NCBI RefSeq assembly: GCF_036370855.1
Contig: NC_088098.1
Coordinates: 138,652,721-138,716,720 of the forward strand
Reading direction: 5' to 3'
Length of the DNA: 64,000 nucleotides
Origin: Dromaius novaehollandiae
Lineage: Eukaryota; Chordata; Aves; Casuariiformes; Dromaiidae
The number at the start of each line of letters is the position of its first letter. Positions within the stretch are counted from its first letter, which is position 1. This document shows, piece after piece, positions 49,255 through 60,905 of the stretch. Position numbers and translations under genes: made by a program. Below the pieces are notes generated by a model, which worked only from the letters and a program-made list of their open reading frames with translations, made no database searches and was not told where the DNA came from.

Positions 49255-49335
49255 TTAAGCTTATAGCCTGGTGGCTAGCACATGTGCCTGAGAGACAAGG
49301 AGCTAGAACTGAGTCCAGCACTTCCCTGAATCAAG
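49255..49335 (+). mobile_element. tRNA-derived SINE-like fragment
   Basis: TAGCCTGGTGGC (49264-49275) resembles the RNA polymerase III A box TRGCNNARYNGG. GAACTGAGTCC (49306-49316) resembles the B box GGTTCGANTCC. They are 42 bases apart, start to start, as in a tRNA. The words between (GCACATGTGCCTGAGAGAC) match the usual tRNA-like body of old vertebrate SINEs (…GGTTAGAGCACTCGCCTGG…). It lacks tRNA folding and the CCA end, so it is a SINE remnant rather than a tRNA gene. The family is not named. Confidence 0.5.
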
Positions 49336-52300
49336 CAAGAGGTGACTCTGAGAGAGGGAGGAGGAGGTTTCTGTTCCGAAAATGTTGAAAAGAACTAAAT
49401 TTTATCCCGTCGTGAGGCAAAGCTAGGTATCAAATGCTGCATTTTTCTTAAGTGTCTTGTTTGTGGTCTGGGCCATACCTGACCACTCATTCTCTTTTCA
49501 TGCTCACTTACTCCTTTACTGTGCACATGTACAAGACATCTGGGGTGCAGGTTTCATCGTTGTAGAAATATGCCTCTGCTGTCCCTTGCTGTGTTGAGAC
49601 GACTCTTTGCCTGGCAGCGGTTTGCTTGGGTTGTAAGCAAACACACACCCCACAGCCTGAGAAGCCAGAGGATTGCTACCAAATTAGGAGACGGGGTTGC
49701 TGGCTAGGTCAGCAGAGGGATACTGTGGAAATGTAAAAGACAGCTTTCAGATCTGCCAGCTGCTCTGAAGAAGTCTGAAGTAGTTTCTGGAGCGACAGCT
49801 ATTTTGGAGGAGGCAACAAAAGCGAGCAAATGTTTTGGGGTTGACTGGGGCTCCCTTTACTTAGGGCTCCCTTGTCACTTTTGGCATCCCAGGAAGCTTT
49901 GTTTAGGGAGAAAAATCGTGTTTCGTTGCGACAGAAAAAGCAGTCGCTGACCTGTATCCAGACAGTCCTCTATCAGAGAGTATAAAGCAGCTCATTGACA
50001 CTACCACTGGGGCTGCTGCCTGGCTTGCTGTGGTGGCCATGCTGTGAGCCAGAGATGGAGCAGCCCCTGCCCAGCTCAGCTGCTCCCTTGCTGCACCGGG
50101 AGGCTGTGAGAGATGAGGGTGACCCTGGCCTCTCCACCTCTTGCTTCTTTATTGAAAAGGCCAAAAGAGCTGGATGAAGCCACTGTGACCCAGGAAAGCC
50201 TTTTGCAGACGATGCCTTTGCTTGCTTGCCACCCCGGGTCGCTCTTGGCAGGAGGCCGAAAGGAGAAGCTAAGCTGAGCATCTAGTAGGGACCTTGAGGT
50301 CCCTACATCCAGCTGGGGTTAAACAGGTCTGGGGACTGCTTTTACTTGTGCTTGCTGGCAGCTGTGACCCCAGGCCTGTCCTGAGATAGTCAGGGTCAGT
50401 AGTCCCCCTGCCTCCCTTGTGGCTGGGCTCTCAGACTCTAGGAGAAAGAGGCAGGGGACAGCTGGACCTTGTTGGGTGATTGCCGAGTGGAAGGTGAAAC
50501 AGGGCAAAAGACTTGCTGGCAGGTATTCACTATAACTCTGTCCTGTTCAAAACAACAGATTTGGCTTTTGAACCCAAAAGGTTAAGACACCATTAGTCTA
50601 TTTAGTAATAATTGCAAGTTAACAGCAGAATTCCTAGGACTTAACTCATTCTGTCCTAACTGCACTAGCTCAGTATTTCCCTCACTTGGCGGATGAGTTA
50701 ACTGAAATAATAAGAGAAGATGTGACTGCGGTTACACATGGTGATTGGCAAGGACTCTCTGTCCTGTACATTAGCCACAGCTTTATCCTCCTGCTATTTG
50801 TACCGTGAGTTTCATTTCCTCCCTTTATTCTGTGTTCCAATCTTCCTCCTTTTTTCTTCATTATCCTTGCTTTTGCCCAGCCTTGTTTCTCCTTATGGTT
50901 CAGTGACTGCTATCTTTTGTCCTGGACCCTTCCCCTATGTCAGGAGTGGGGGAAGAGAGTGTACACATGTAACACATGCAAACATCTCCTAGGCACACAT
51001 GTGCACAGGGACCCTGGCCCGCGTGTACATGCCAAGTCTGCTTGGTTTTACACCGTAATTTAACCTAATCCAACTAGTTTTTATTAACTCCACAACTGTC
51101 AAATTGGGCATAGGGAAGAACCGCAAACTGTGTGTTTTTCCATTTTACCACATGCAGTGACTTGCTGAACTCTGACTGCATCTTATAAAATGTATATGCC
51201 CTAATCAAGCGGGCAAGGTGGGATGTAGTCCTTGGATTTGTGGTTTGAACTGAACTTATCACAAATAAAAATCTATAGATCTGTTCTCTGCGCTCCAACT
51301 ATTATAAGGGTTTTTTTTTTAAGCAGTGGAGGAATAATTTTTGAGTAATTTGTAATATACTGCTTGTAAGTTAAAAACGTATTCAGAAACATTTAGTTGT
51401 GTCCTAATTCCATTGCCATCCTAGAAAATGCACGTTTAGTCACAGAGGGGACGTTATGTTCCTGCATGTTTTCCAGAGTTCAGTCCAATGACACTTTAAA
51501 CACAGGTGGGAAGTATAAAACATATTTTCAGTCCTTTTTCTGTTTCTGGCAGTCTGAGAAAATGCGGAAGATTCTCTTTTATTTTCATGGACAATTCGGT
51601 TTGCTCCATACTTAAGTGGCTGTGCTGAAGATACATAGCTAATGTAAGAAAACCTTCATTTATAAACTGTTTACATTTGAGAATATTCTCCTCCAAAGTT
51701 GTGTTGCTATTTTTAGCTTTGTTAGGGTTGATATACAGAGTGTGACAAAAGAGAATTGAACATCAGCAACTATCTGATAGCTGCTTTTCTTAGGCTGCCT
51801 GCAACGAACAGTAATTCCTACCTGAAATGTCCTTAAAAAATGTGCCATTTGGAGATTTAATAACATGTCAATAGTGATTTGTTGAAGAACTGTCTTCTTC
51901 ACTCAGACTTGTGTTGAAAAGAGAGATTAGACTAGAACAATTTGCTTTGTAGCAAAAAGAAAAAAAAATCCAAAGGGAGGAAACTGTTTTGCTTCTCAAA
52001 GAAGTGAGAGTAAGCACACGAGGAGGGAGAATGGTTGTGACAGGTTCTCCCCTTTCCTCCTACTTATTCTCCAAATTTTCATTTTCTTAATTGTCCATAT
52101 TTCTGAAATGAGAATTTACATGTGTTTTCTAACTGAACAGTTCTAATCTCATGAGGTATTTATCAAGTACAGTTTGGGCTAGTTATAGGAAATAGACACT
52201 ACGTTGAATTTCTTAGTATCTTTTCCTGGGACAAGACCACTCCTTGGTTAGCAGGTTTTTCTCTTTTTAAATGAGTAGCTATTGCAAGATTCGATTTCCA

Positions 52301-54369
52301 TGTAGTAAATGCACTAATTGCTGTTTAATCAGGGACACTCTTAACATCAACCTATTTAACAGAATCAGTGGAAACAACCTGTTTTCCGCTCACAACATAT
52401 TACAGAAAGCTGTAACTTAGTTTGCCTCGCAGATTGGGATGTCAGACCGGAAGAAAACAGCATTACCTTTGCAAGACCCACCCATTTGAGATGCCACTGG
52501 GAGCTGCAGTTTGCTGATAAAATCAGTCTGACTTCTGGGTCCTGATTGCACATCAGAAATGGTTTGGGCATGTGGAGCAAAGCACTCATCATCCAGTACT
52601 GAGTTGTTCTTCTCATTCAGATTCTGTGGACTCATTTTGTGCCAACACATTTTTTTGTAAGTCAGGTATTGTCTGGCCTTCTGCAGCCAGCATAAAAATA
52701 TAAAGATTTGGCTTATTTAACAAAAGTGTAGTTGTGTGTGTGTTCCTCATCTGGATCAAATTTCTTTGCTGGATTATCTAGCAGAGCGCAGGGTTTGTAT
52801 TGTGGAGTATGCAACCACAGCCTAAGACTCTTCTTGGTATATTTTCACGGTCTTTTTCATGATTTAATCAGTAGTGAAAGAGCCACATTGAAATGTAGAT
52901 TATCACTAACAGATTTCAGAATATCACTCTTAAAATATATGGGGTTCACACTTCTCTGAACTACTTAGTGTGCAGGCTTAGACAGGCAATACTGCATCTA
53001 TGAGACTTAGCAGTAAAACCATCTGTCTATGTGTCTGCTTGGCCAGAAATTGTTGACATTTCATGCCAGGTAAGCAGATTGTGTGCTGCACTCCTGTGCT
53101 TGACAGATATTTTCAGCTACCATTAACAGAATTTAGGTGTCTAACAGAGAAAATGCCGTTTATCTTAATATATCACCTTGCTTTATTGCAAGTGAGAAAT
53201 GGAAAATGTGTTTTTTCTTATTAATTCAGGCATGCTTCCTGAGTGCTATGTTACTATGTTATCATGAATGGTGTTAATTAGGAATTTGAAAGTAAAAGTG
53301 CAAAATATCACCTTGGCCCACCATAGAGTACTGAGCGATGCTATATTTTAAACCATAGCATTTTAGCTTTCAGTAATGCCATGTAATTGAGCTATCTGCC
53401 AGTCTACCTCATTACATTTTCTTCATACTTTTGAGGGTGCTCCTACAGAAGTAGCACAAATAACTCCTTTCTCCCTGCTGTGATTAAGATACATTGTCTC
53501 ACCAAGATTTCATTTTTCATTCCATTACCACTTCTATAGTATGGCAATGACCAGTCAAAATTAAGTCATTGTATACCAGCTAAAGATGTTTAAATTGACA
53601 AAAAGAATCAGTCCAAAAAGGAAAGACAGCTTTGCTTTAACATCTGTTTCTATGAGGGAAGGAATTTTGTTTCATTTGGGATGGAAAGTATGTATTTACG
53701 GATATGAAGTTGTTCTTTTGCGGTGCTTTGGTGCATTTGCTGCATTCCAGCCCTGTATTTTATGTTAGTAAAGGCAGTTTAATGCCACAAGAGATCTGCT
53801 TGTGCTAGCTGGTAGATGATTAACTTTTGTAATGTATTACACACCTCCAAGAGTTTCTTTCTGTAGTATATTGTTGTGCTAATCCCCCTTGGTTAATTCA
53901 ACACCTCTGTTATCTGAAATGGATGGAAGGTGTCAAGAAGATTGCTTTAAGCATTAAATGCATTAGGAAAAGTTCTGGAAAGGGAGAATGGTCAAAGTTT
54001 GTCTGGGTAAAAAGAAAGTTTGTGAAAGCTCTGACAAAAAAATTCTGATATCTTTGTTAAGTTTAATGAGTTATTACAGCCACAAACCCATCTTCTCAAG
54101 AGGGGAGGTGTTAGGGACTTGTTTTGAGAGAAGGCTAATAGCGACTAGACAGTTGTGGAGAAGGACTTGAGAGCACTGGAAAGGAAACCATGGAAAGTTG
54201 GTGGATATAAACTTCCCAATATTGATTGATATTATTGCCTTGGGCTTAAGTATTTGTTTATACCCATAGTGTATATTATAAGAGAGAGTAAATCTATGCT
54301 CAGAAGAGGCCAGATAAGGAGGCAAGGGCAGATGATCAAACACAATGACACTGTTAGCTTGGTGAGCTA
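49336..54369. other. Intronic DNA, no confirmed gene
   Basis: This is mixed intron with a GC-richer patch at about 49990-50480 ending near the palindrome at 50285-50306, a T10 run near 51308, and a CAG|GTAAGC junction at 53069/53070. No exon is recognised. Confidence 0.65.
50285..50306. repeat. Perfect 10-bp inverted repeat with 2-base centre
   Basis: GTAGGGACCT (50285-50294), TG, then AGGTCCCTAC (50297-50306). It lies at the edge of a GC-richer patch, where a transposon terminus would be plausible, but no partner repeat was found. Confidence 0.75.
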
Positions 54370-55310
54370 CTAGGTTATGGCCGGGGTCCAGTCTGGAGCC
54401 AGACAACTAGACAGAATCTGAGAGGGGCTCACAGATGGCAGTTTTTGGCACTGATCTCAGTCCTCCAGCACCATCCCACTAAGTTATGCAGCCCTAACCG
54501 TCCGCGTGCCACCTCCTGCCATAGTACGTGGTACCTGCCCTTGGCACTGCCTGCTGGGGGCACTACTCTGGTGGTGTCATCTGTGGCACGCTGCAAAGAA
54601 ATGTTGCTCAGGAAGCTTGAAAGACCAGCCAAAATGTCTCAAGCCCACAGATAGCCACAGGGTACTTGGGGGAGACCTGAGCTGCAGGTCTGGGAGCCTT
54701 GAGCTCCTGGGAGGTGAGATGTGTTCACCGTGCCACCAATCTCTCTGGCCACCAGGAAGGACATGGTGGCGTAGCTTCATGCCTACAGTGGTAGAGCACA
54801 GCCACAAGAGCTGCTGTTTGGTGTTGACCCCCCAAAAGGCAGCCCAGGCTGGTGGGCCAGAGAGGCACTGACAGGCATTGTGTGTGGCAGGGCGATGCAG
54901 CCGAGGGGCCAGGGAGTCTGCTGGGGGTGGGCAGCAAGCACTCCCTCACTGCTGGCACCTGTAAGCTGTCAAGAGTTTGTGTGCTGGGACTGTGGAGCTG
55001 CTTGCGGGTCTGAGCCCAGCCAGCAGCAGCTGTGTGGCCAGCGGTCCCTTTCCCAGCAAGGAGAAAGCACTGGGGGAGATGGTGCATTTTCTGCATTTAC
55101 AGAGCTCATTTCTCCCTCCTTTGTGTGCATTTGTCTGAAGAAAAAACAGTTGGGTTAATACGACAGCTGGAATTTTCTTTCAGGCTGTCTGCGGTAGCTG
55201 GGTCCTCGCTGTGCTGGTGGATGGCGGCAGTGATGGATCTGCCAGTAGGGCCCAGGAGAGCAGCAGCACAGAGGAGCCAAGTTAGTACCTCCGTGGACTG
55301 GGTCTGAGAA
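54370..55310. other. GC-richer block of unknown origin
   Basis: For about 900 bases GC content is clearly above the intron background, and open frames of around 120 codons appear on both strands. None has a recognisable domain or paired splice sites. It may be an old LTR or another decayed transposon. A CTCF-like motif lies at 54547-54565. Confidence 0.4.
54547..54565 (+). promoter_or_regulatory. CTCF-like motif
   Basis: CTGCCTGCTGGGGGCACTA matches the 19-base CTCF consensus at about 14 positions, including the GGGGGC core and the CTA end. It is in the opposite orientation to the motif at 16655-16675. Motif match only. Confidence 0.35.
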
Positions 55311-58300
55311 TTTAAAGCTAAGCATGCAGTCTGTTCCAAAACTGTGTTTTATCAGGGAATGGCTGAAGTACATACATACATTTACTTAAAAGATCTGTCT
55401 GTGTTCAATTTTTAATGCATTGATCTCTTTTCTTCTTTCCACTGTTTCTGTTATAATAGTTTCCTGGGTGGTAAACCCTAGTAAAATAACCCTCAACCAT
55501 GTAATTGCTGATAAAGTGGCAGCTAGAAAAGGATTTACACTATTCTTATTGGAATATTCTTAACTTAATACAACAAACTCTGGACATAGATTAACAGAAA
55601 AGGAAAATTTATTTCACTTGGCTGCTTTTCTTGTTGGAGTGAGTGGGTGTAGAGAAAGATTTTTATGATTAGCCTTAGATTCAGGGCAAGACATTGGATC
55701 AGATGGTTAGCAATAATCTTTATCTTGTCCCCAGTTACTATGCTTACAACTTTGGTTAGCTACAATTAAGAATTTGTTCCAGTGCATAAAGCTTCATTGT
55801 TTCCATTTTCATTTTTTTATTTTTAAGTCCTTGCTTCGTTATGATCAGGTCCCTCCTGGCAGAACTTCAATAAGGAGTCAATACTATGGGATTCACCATG
55901 AATCACCATTTTCAGAAGGGGGTTACCAGTTGCAAGCAAAGGGGAAAAATCCTCCCTGAGGGAAAAGAAAGTGAGAGGGTAGCTCTAACTATGGAACCTA
56001 GTACAGTTTCTTGCTCTTCATTTGTTTCACGGAGATTAGTGAAACAAGAATATGTTTGTAAGAAGATAACTGTAGGAATTTGCAGCAGTCTTCTGTAAAG
56101 CTCAGGAAGATGGCAGTAATACACAGCACACATATATCACCCACTGTTGAAAAGAATTTAAAAAAAAATCTTGGTGGTGTTAGAATGATAGAAACTTAAT
56201 GTCCTGACTCTATTATGCAAAGATATCTGTAGAAAGCCTGTTTAAGAGAAGATAATTATAGGAATCTGCCAGTCTTCCTTAAATTTTGAGACTGATGGAT
56301 TTTTTGCAATACAGAACATTTTGATTACTTAATTTAAATTGCTGGTGTGTTTCTAAAAGCAAGCTGACTTTTTGCACTGGTGTCGCAGTGTTCGAAAACA
56401 CTGAATCATATATGGAAGTAGAAACTGCCCATGCACTTCCATTATAAATGCATTTGGTGGACTAGAACTTTTCAGTTGTTTATCACATAAAACAGCATTA
56501 TGACAGGCTGGCTAAATACCATAAAACAGAGAAGAAGAATGTGGGTTCATAGCTCTCGTTTTTCTGAATTGCATAACTGCCTCATAAAACTAATCTCTTT
56601 AAAGAGAGAGGATCAAATTCTCATCCCTCAACTTAGCTGGAGTTATCCCAGCGAATCTGGAAAGACTCAGTAGGCTCTGCGTCCCTCAAACCCTCCATCT
56701 TTGCGTAAGTTCGAATGGCATGAACCACCTGCTCTGGTGGAAGCTGCTGGGCTCTGCAGCAGTAGGAATAGCAAGGAGGAGCAGGTCCTCCAGGAGAGCC
56801 TCTCTGAAGCCTACCCATGGGAAGAAGTGCTGAATGCTTCGCTCGTGCTGTGAGCTCAGTTTGTAGGCAAAACAACAAGACCCAAAACCTTCAAAGCAGC
56901 AGAAACAGTGAGATCAAAGTGAATAAACTTACCTGTCTCTTTAGATCTATTTTTCTTATTCCTTTCTTTGTCTTTTTATTCTTTCTCCTGTTTAGATGGA
57001 TATATATTACCAATTATATATATTACAGCATATATTTGGCCCAGCAGTGAACCTCCCTGAACAGGTATATCAGATTAAACTGAATAACTACAACACTGAA
57101 TCTGTTTTGACTAAACCGCATGGCAGAGTGTTCTGTAAGGAAATGGTGTGTCTTGTTAAACAGCAGTTGCAGCAGCAACGAGAAAAAAAAATCCAGAGAA
57201 TGGAAACAACAGAACAGATCAGAAAGCAGATTCTCCCCTCCAACAGAGTCACAGCCCCAATCTCAGCTTTGCTCACTTTCCGCGTCAAGGACCAGAGCTT
57301 GTATATTCTGGTCATGCTTTGCCAAAAAGGGAGCACAGACACTTTGGGTGCCAGACACTCTTGTGGAGTAAAACCCAGTGCCTCCTTCTGCCGTCTGCAG
57401 GTCCTGGGTATTAACCGTGCTTGCGCTCATTACCAAATTTTGAGACTGGGCTCAAAAGAGGGTCCTGGAGCAGGGGGCAGCACTTCGTGCTAGGCTGAGT
57501 GCTGTGAGGGCACTTTTGGCTCTTAGTATGTGTGACAGTAAAGTTGCAGCAGTGACTTTTGCCAGGTGCTAGTTAGGCACATTTGCTAATTGAGTCTTTG
57601 TTTTGGTTTGAAATGCCTTTAGGAAGCCTGGTCACATGCCTTGCGATCTGCTTGTAAATTAGCCTCAAAATCAAGGCAGGTCCATCCTAAAAACGATCCT
57701 TTTCCTTTGGATGCAGAGCTCCTGCATCATAAGCTTGTTCAAGAGTTCATTTTACCTGAATGGTGTTAATCTGCTTCATCCTCCTTTACTGAAGTACTTG
57801 AAACATACCTTTCTTCCAAGTGAAGAAGCAAGCAGTGGTATCTTTAATTTTGCCTTAGCTTGTCATACGTGGGTCATCTGCACTGTAATGACTTTCTTCC
57901 AGTAACGTTCTCTTTCTTATGTTCAAGTGAATTTTTATAATGGAATAGTTCTTCATATAGTTTTTAATAATGTTCCTTTATGAAATTTCCACCTACATAT
58001 AAGTCCAATTATGTAAAGCTTATTACAGTATTCACATAAATACCTTTATAAAATGCCTATTAGATGAAAAAAATTACAGAGGAAAAGACTTAATATGAAA
58101 ACTTTTCTAAGCAACAAGTCTTCAGTAGTATTTTTCTAGTTCCCAAAATAACAGCACTGAACAGCACACACTGAACACCAATTCTAGAGGATTTTTATGT
58201 GTGTGTGTAAATGCTGAAAATATATTTAAGGTCATAGAAGCCAGTATTGCTGGCTATTTTAAAATACCCCAAAGAAAGAGGGAACCAGTTTTTGTAACTT

Positions 58301-60834
58301 CAGATTTTTTTCTTCATCTGGGTATTCCAGTGTTGATCTTGTATCTTCTGGTACTACTAAGTGAGAAATATAAACTTTAGCTGCCAATCTTGATTAAAAA
58401 AAAAAAAAAGTAGTTGTTTCTGAGATACGAGTACAAGTTTTTTTAGCTTCCAGTTTCACTGATGTGTGGTACAGCTGCTTCTCTTGTAACTCGTACTTAA
58501 TTCAGTACAGTAACTTCAATGTGATTGTTAATGAGATAATAAGACTATAAAAAGTGTCCTTGAAATAAAGCTTTAGTAAACAACATATTTTTCCATTTCT
58601 TAGTAAAGTAGCTACATAATATTAATGCCTTGAAAGACACTAGTACTTTTCTAGGATTACTGCAGAACTTCAACGCTCACTTATTTTGCAAGTAGAACTG
58701 AAGTGGGTTTTAGTGTATGGTAAGCAATGTACCGTTTGTGGGCTACTGCCGTGGTAAATCCTTCTAAGCCAGCTATATCCAGCATGGAGTTACCCTTGCT
58801 CTCCACATTTTGGATGGCCTCTCAGGTTACAGGTATGCATGTTATTTGCAATGGATTTTTTTTTTTTTTTGTAATGGGAGTAAATAAGCTGGTAAAGAGA
58901 AGATGTACTGTCAAAGACATTAGTCAAGGTCAAATCAAATGCATGGGGACTATTCTGCTACACCTGCTGAAGTGCATATATAAAGTGGTAAATTTTTATG
59001 TCAGTCAGAAGTTCATGGAGTCTTCCGAAGGCCCCATTAGTGTCACTGGGATGTTCTGCTCTCACCCTTTGGCTTCTGATATTTGATTCTGGTTTCATAT
59101 TTACAACTTTGCAGACTGCAATTCAGTTGCAACAGCTGAATCCAGATGTTGAATTTTGTCTATTGCTTCTATTTTTCAAACCATGTTCTAGCACCCATTC
59201 CCCCTAAAACACTGGTATATGAAGTAGTGTTTTTAAAATGTCATTTTTAACTTCTTTCCTACTTAGTAATGACTGAAATAGTGGAAATGGCAATTGCTGT
59301 TGCTGCCCCCACTGAACAATTTAATAATGAGAAATTTCCTTTTTATCAAAAAAAAAAAGTGGAGGTTGTAATCAAATCCAAGAACCTGACAGTTCCAACC
59401 CCATGGTCAGAAGTAGTGGAAGCTGCATTATAGTTTTTATTACCTCCATTTCCCTTCATTGAAATTTTTCTTTCAATTGGTATTGTCTTTTTCTTTTTTT
59501 TTTAATGAGGAACATTTTATCAGACATGGAAACATTCCCAGAGATCTCTTAACTAAGAGGAAGGAAAGATAAACACACAATAACGAGATCCAGATGAAAA
59601 TTCTGATCAGGAGATTAGATCCTGGTATAAATGCCAGCTCTCGGATGCAGAGATTCTTACTGCTGACTGCTTAACACATATCTTTGCCTTTGTCATCAGC
59701 ATAACCCTGATATCTGAACTGGTGCACACTGTAGTAGCCCAGGTTCCCCCCCAGACTACGTTAGCGCCAAATGAGCTGCAAAGGTTAGTCTGGATTTAGC
59801 AGGTATCTCAGTGAAGATAGCTTAATTTAAAATGTGTTTTTTGCCCATGAATGGGGGAAGTAAAGGATCCAAACATATACAATGTCTTTAAGCATCTGTT
59901 CTGGTGCCATCTTGGGCTGTATGAACCGTCTGAGACTTTAGGAGTCCTAAATGCATAGTTACATACAGTATTGCCATGGGACATTTGGTGTCTTTCCTGT
60001 GAGTTTCTGTAGGATCGTTTGATTTTTTTTTTCTTTTCAGTTTAATCTTAAATTTGAAATTTTATATGAGTAATAGTACTTGTTTCAGAAGTAATTCAAA
60101 TGTGTTAGTTATGTTTCTATCTTTGCATTACTGATAGTAAGTATTTAATCTTCATTAGTATTTTAACATAATCTTAATTCTAGTTTAATGTAGCATTTAG
60201 CTAGAAAATCTACTGTGCCATGTCCCAGGAATAGTTCGGATTTAGGCAATTCAAATGTATTAATAGCTTTTATTGTGTCATGGAAAAAGAAAAAGAAAAC
60301 AACAAAAACGAATGTGCCTGAGTCACTTTGACTGTATTTTCTACCATAGGGAACATCCTTTTAATTGAAAAGGAAAAAAAACAAATCCCCAAATGCTATG
60401 AACCAGCTCTTTTTCTTTCACACTTCCTGTCTAGACTTCTAGTCAGGAAAAATCTCCAGAAGCTTGTTCTTCTGTTGCTGTCTTTAGTGCAGGAGTCCAC
60501 TTGCTAAGACTTCATGTAATACATTCAGTCCATTCAGAAGTCTCTTCTCTGTATCCTCGAAGATTCCCAGGAAATGTTACAACTTTTAAACAAATGTCCA
60601 CAGGATTCTTGGGGAAAAGAGACTATTTCCTATCTCTGAAGACATCCCTCGAGCATTTACGTGGCTGAAGAAGAGAAGTGAGGGAGTGCAGTTGCTCCTA
60701 ATGAAGACATTGGAATGGTATGTTGTCATTTGATGGCCCTACCGTGAAGATCCCCAAAGGGCCTCTCGTTGTTGGGGTTTTTTTCCTCTTGTTTGTTTGG
60801 TTTGTTTGTTTTCTGCTTTTTGCTTGAAATATCA
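55311..60834. other. Intronic DNA, no confirmed gene
   Basis: This is AT-rich intron. It includes a possible third copy of the old palindromic repeat (56609-56672), a 165-codon open frame (56996-57493) that I do not regard as a gene, and an A14 run (58396-58409). Confidence 0.65.
56609..56672. repeat. Possible old interspersed repeat fragment
   Basis: ATCAAATTCTCATCCCTCA, then AGCTGGAGTTATCCCAGC, then GAATCTGG resembles a decayed sauropsid repeat that reads (g)atcaaattct...ctggagttatcc...aatctgg. The match is by recollection of the pattern only and the ends are uncertain. Confidence 0.3.
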
Positions 60835-60905
60835 AGGGTAAAATTCTGGCACCCTGCTGAAATCAGTGGGAGGTTTGCCAGCGAGCTTAGTGGAATTCTG
60901 TAAAT
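60835..60905. repeat. Old palindromic interspersed repeat, best copy in the window
   Basis: GGGTAAAATTCTGGCACCC, then TGAAATCAGTGGGAGGTTTG, then CCAGCGAGCTTAGTGG and AATTCTG follow the layout of a repeat very common in bird, turtle and crocodile introns: aaattctggc-ccc-tgaagtcagtgggagttttgcca-ttgacttcagtgg. The two halves are partly self-complementary, which suggests a non-autonomous DNA transposon. The copy is diverged and therefore old. The family name is not asserted. Confidence 0.55.
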
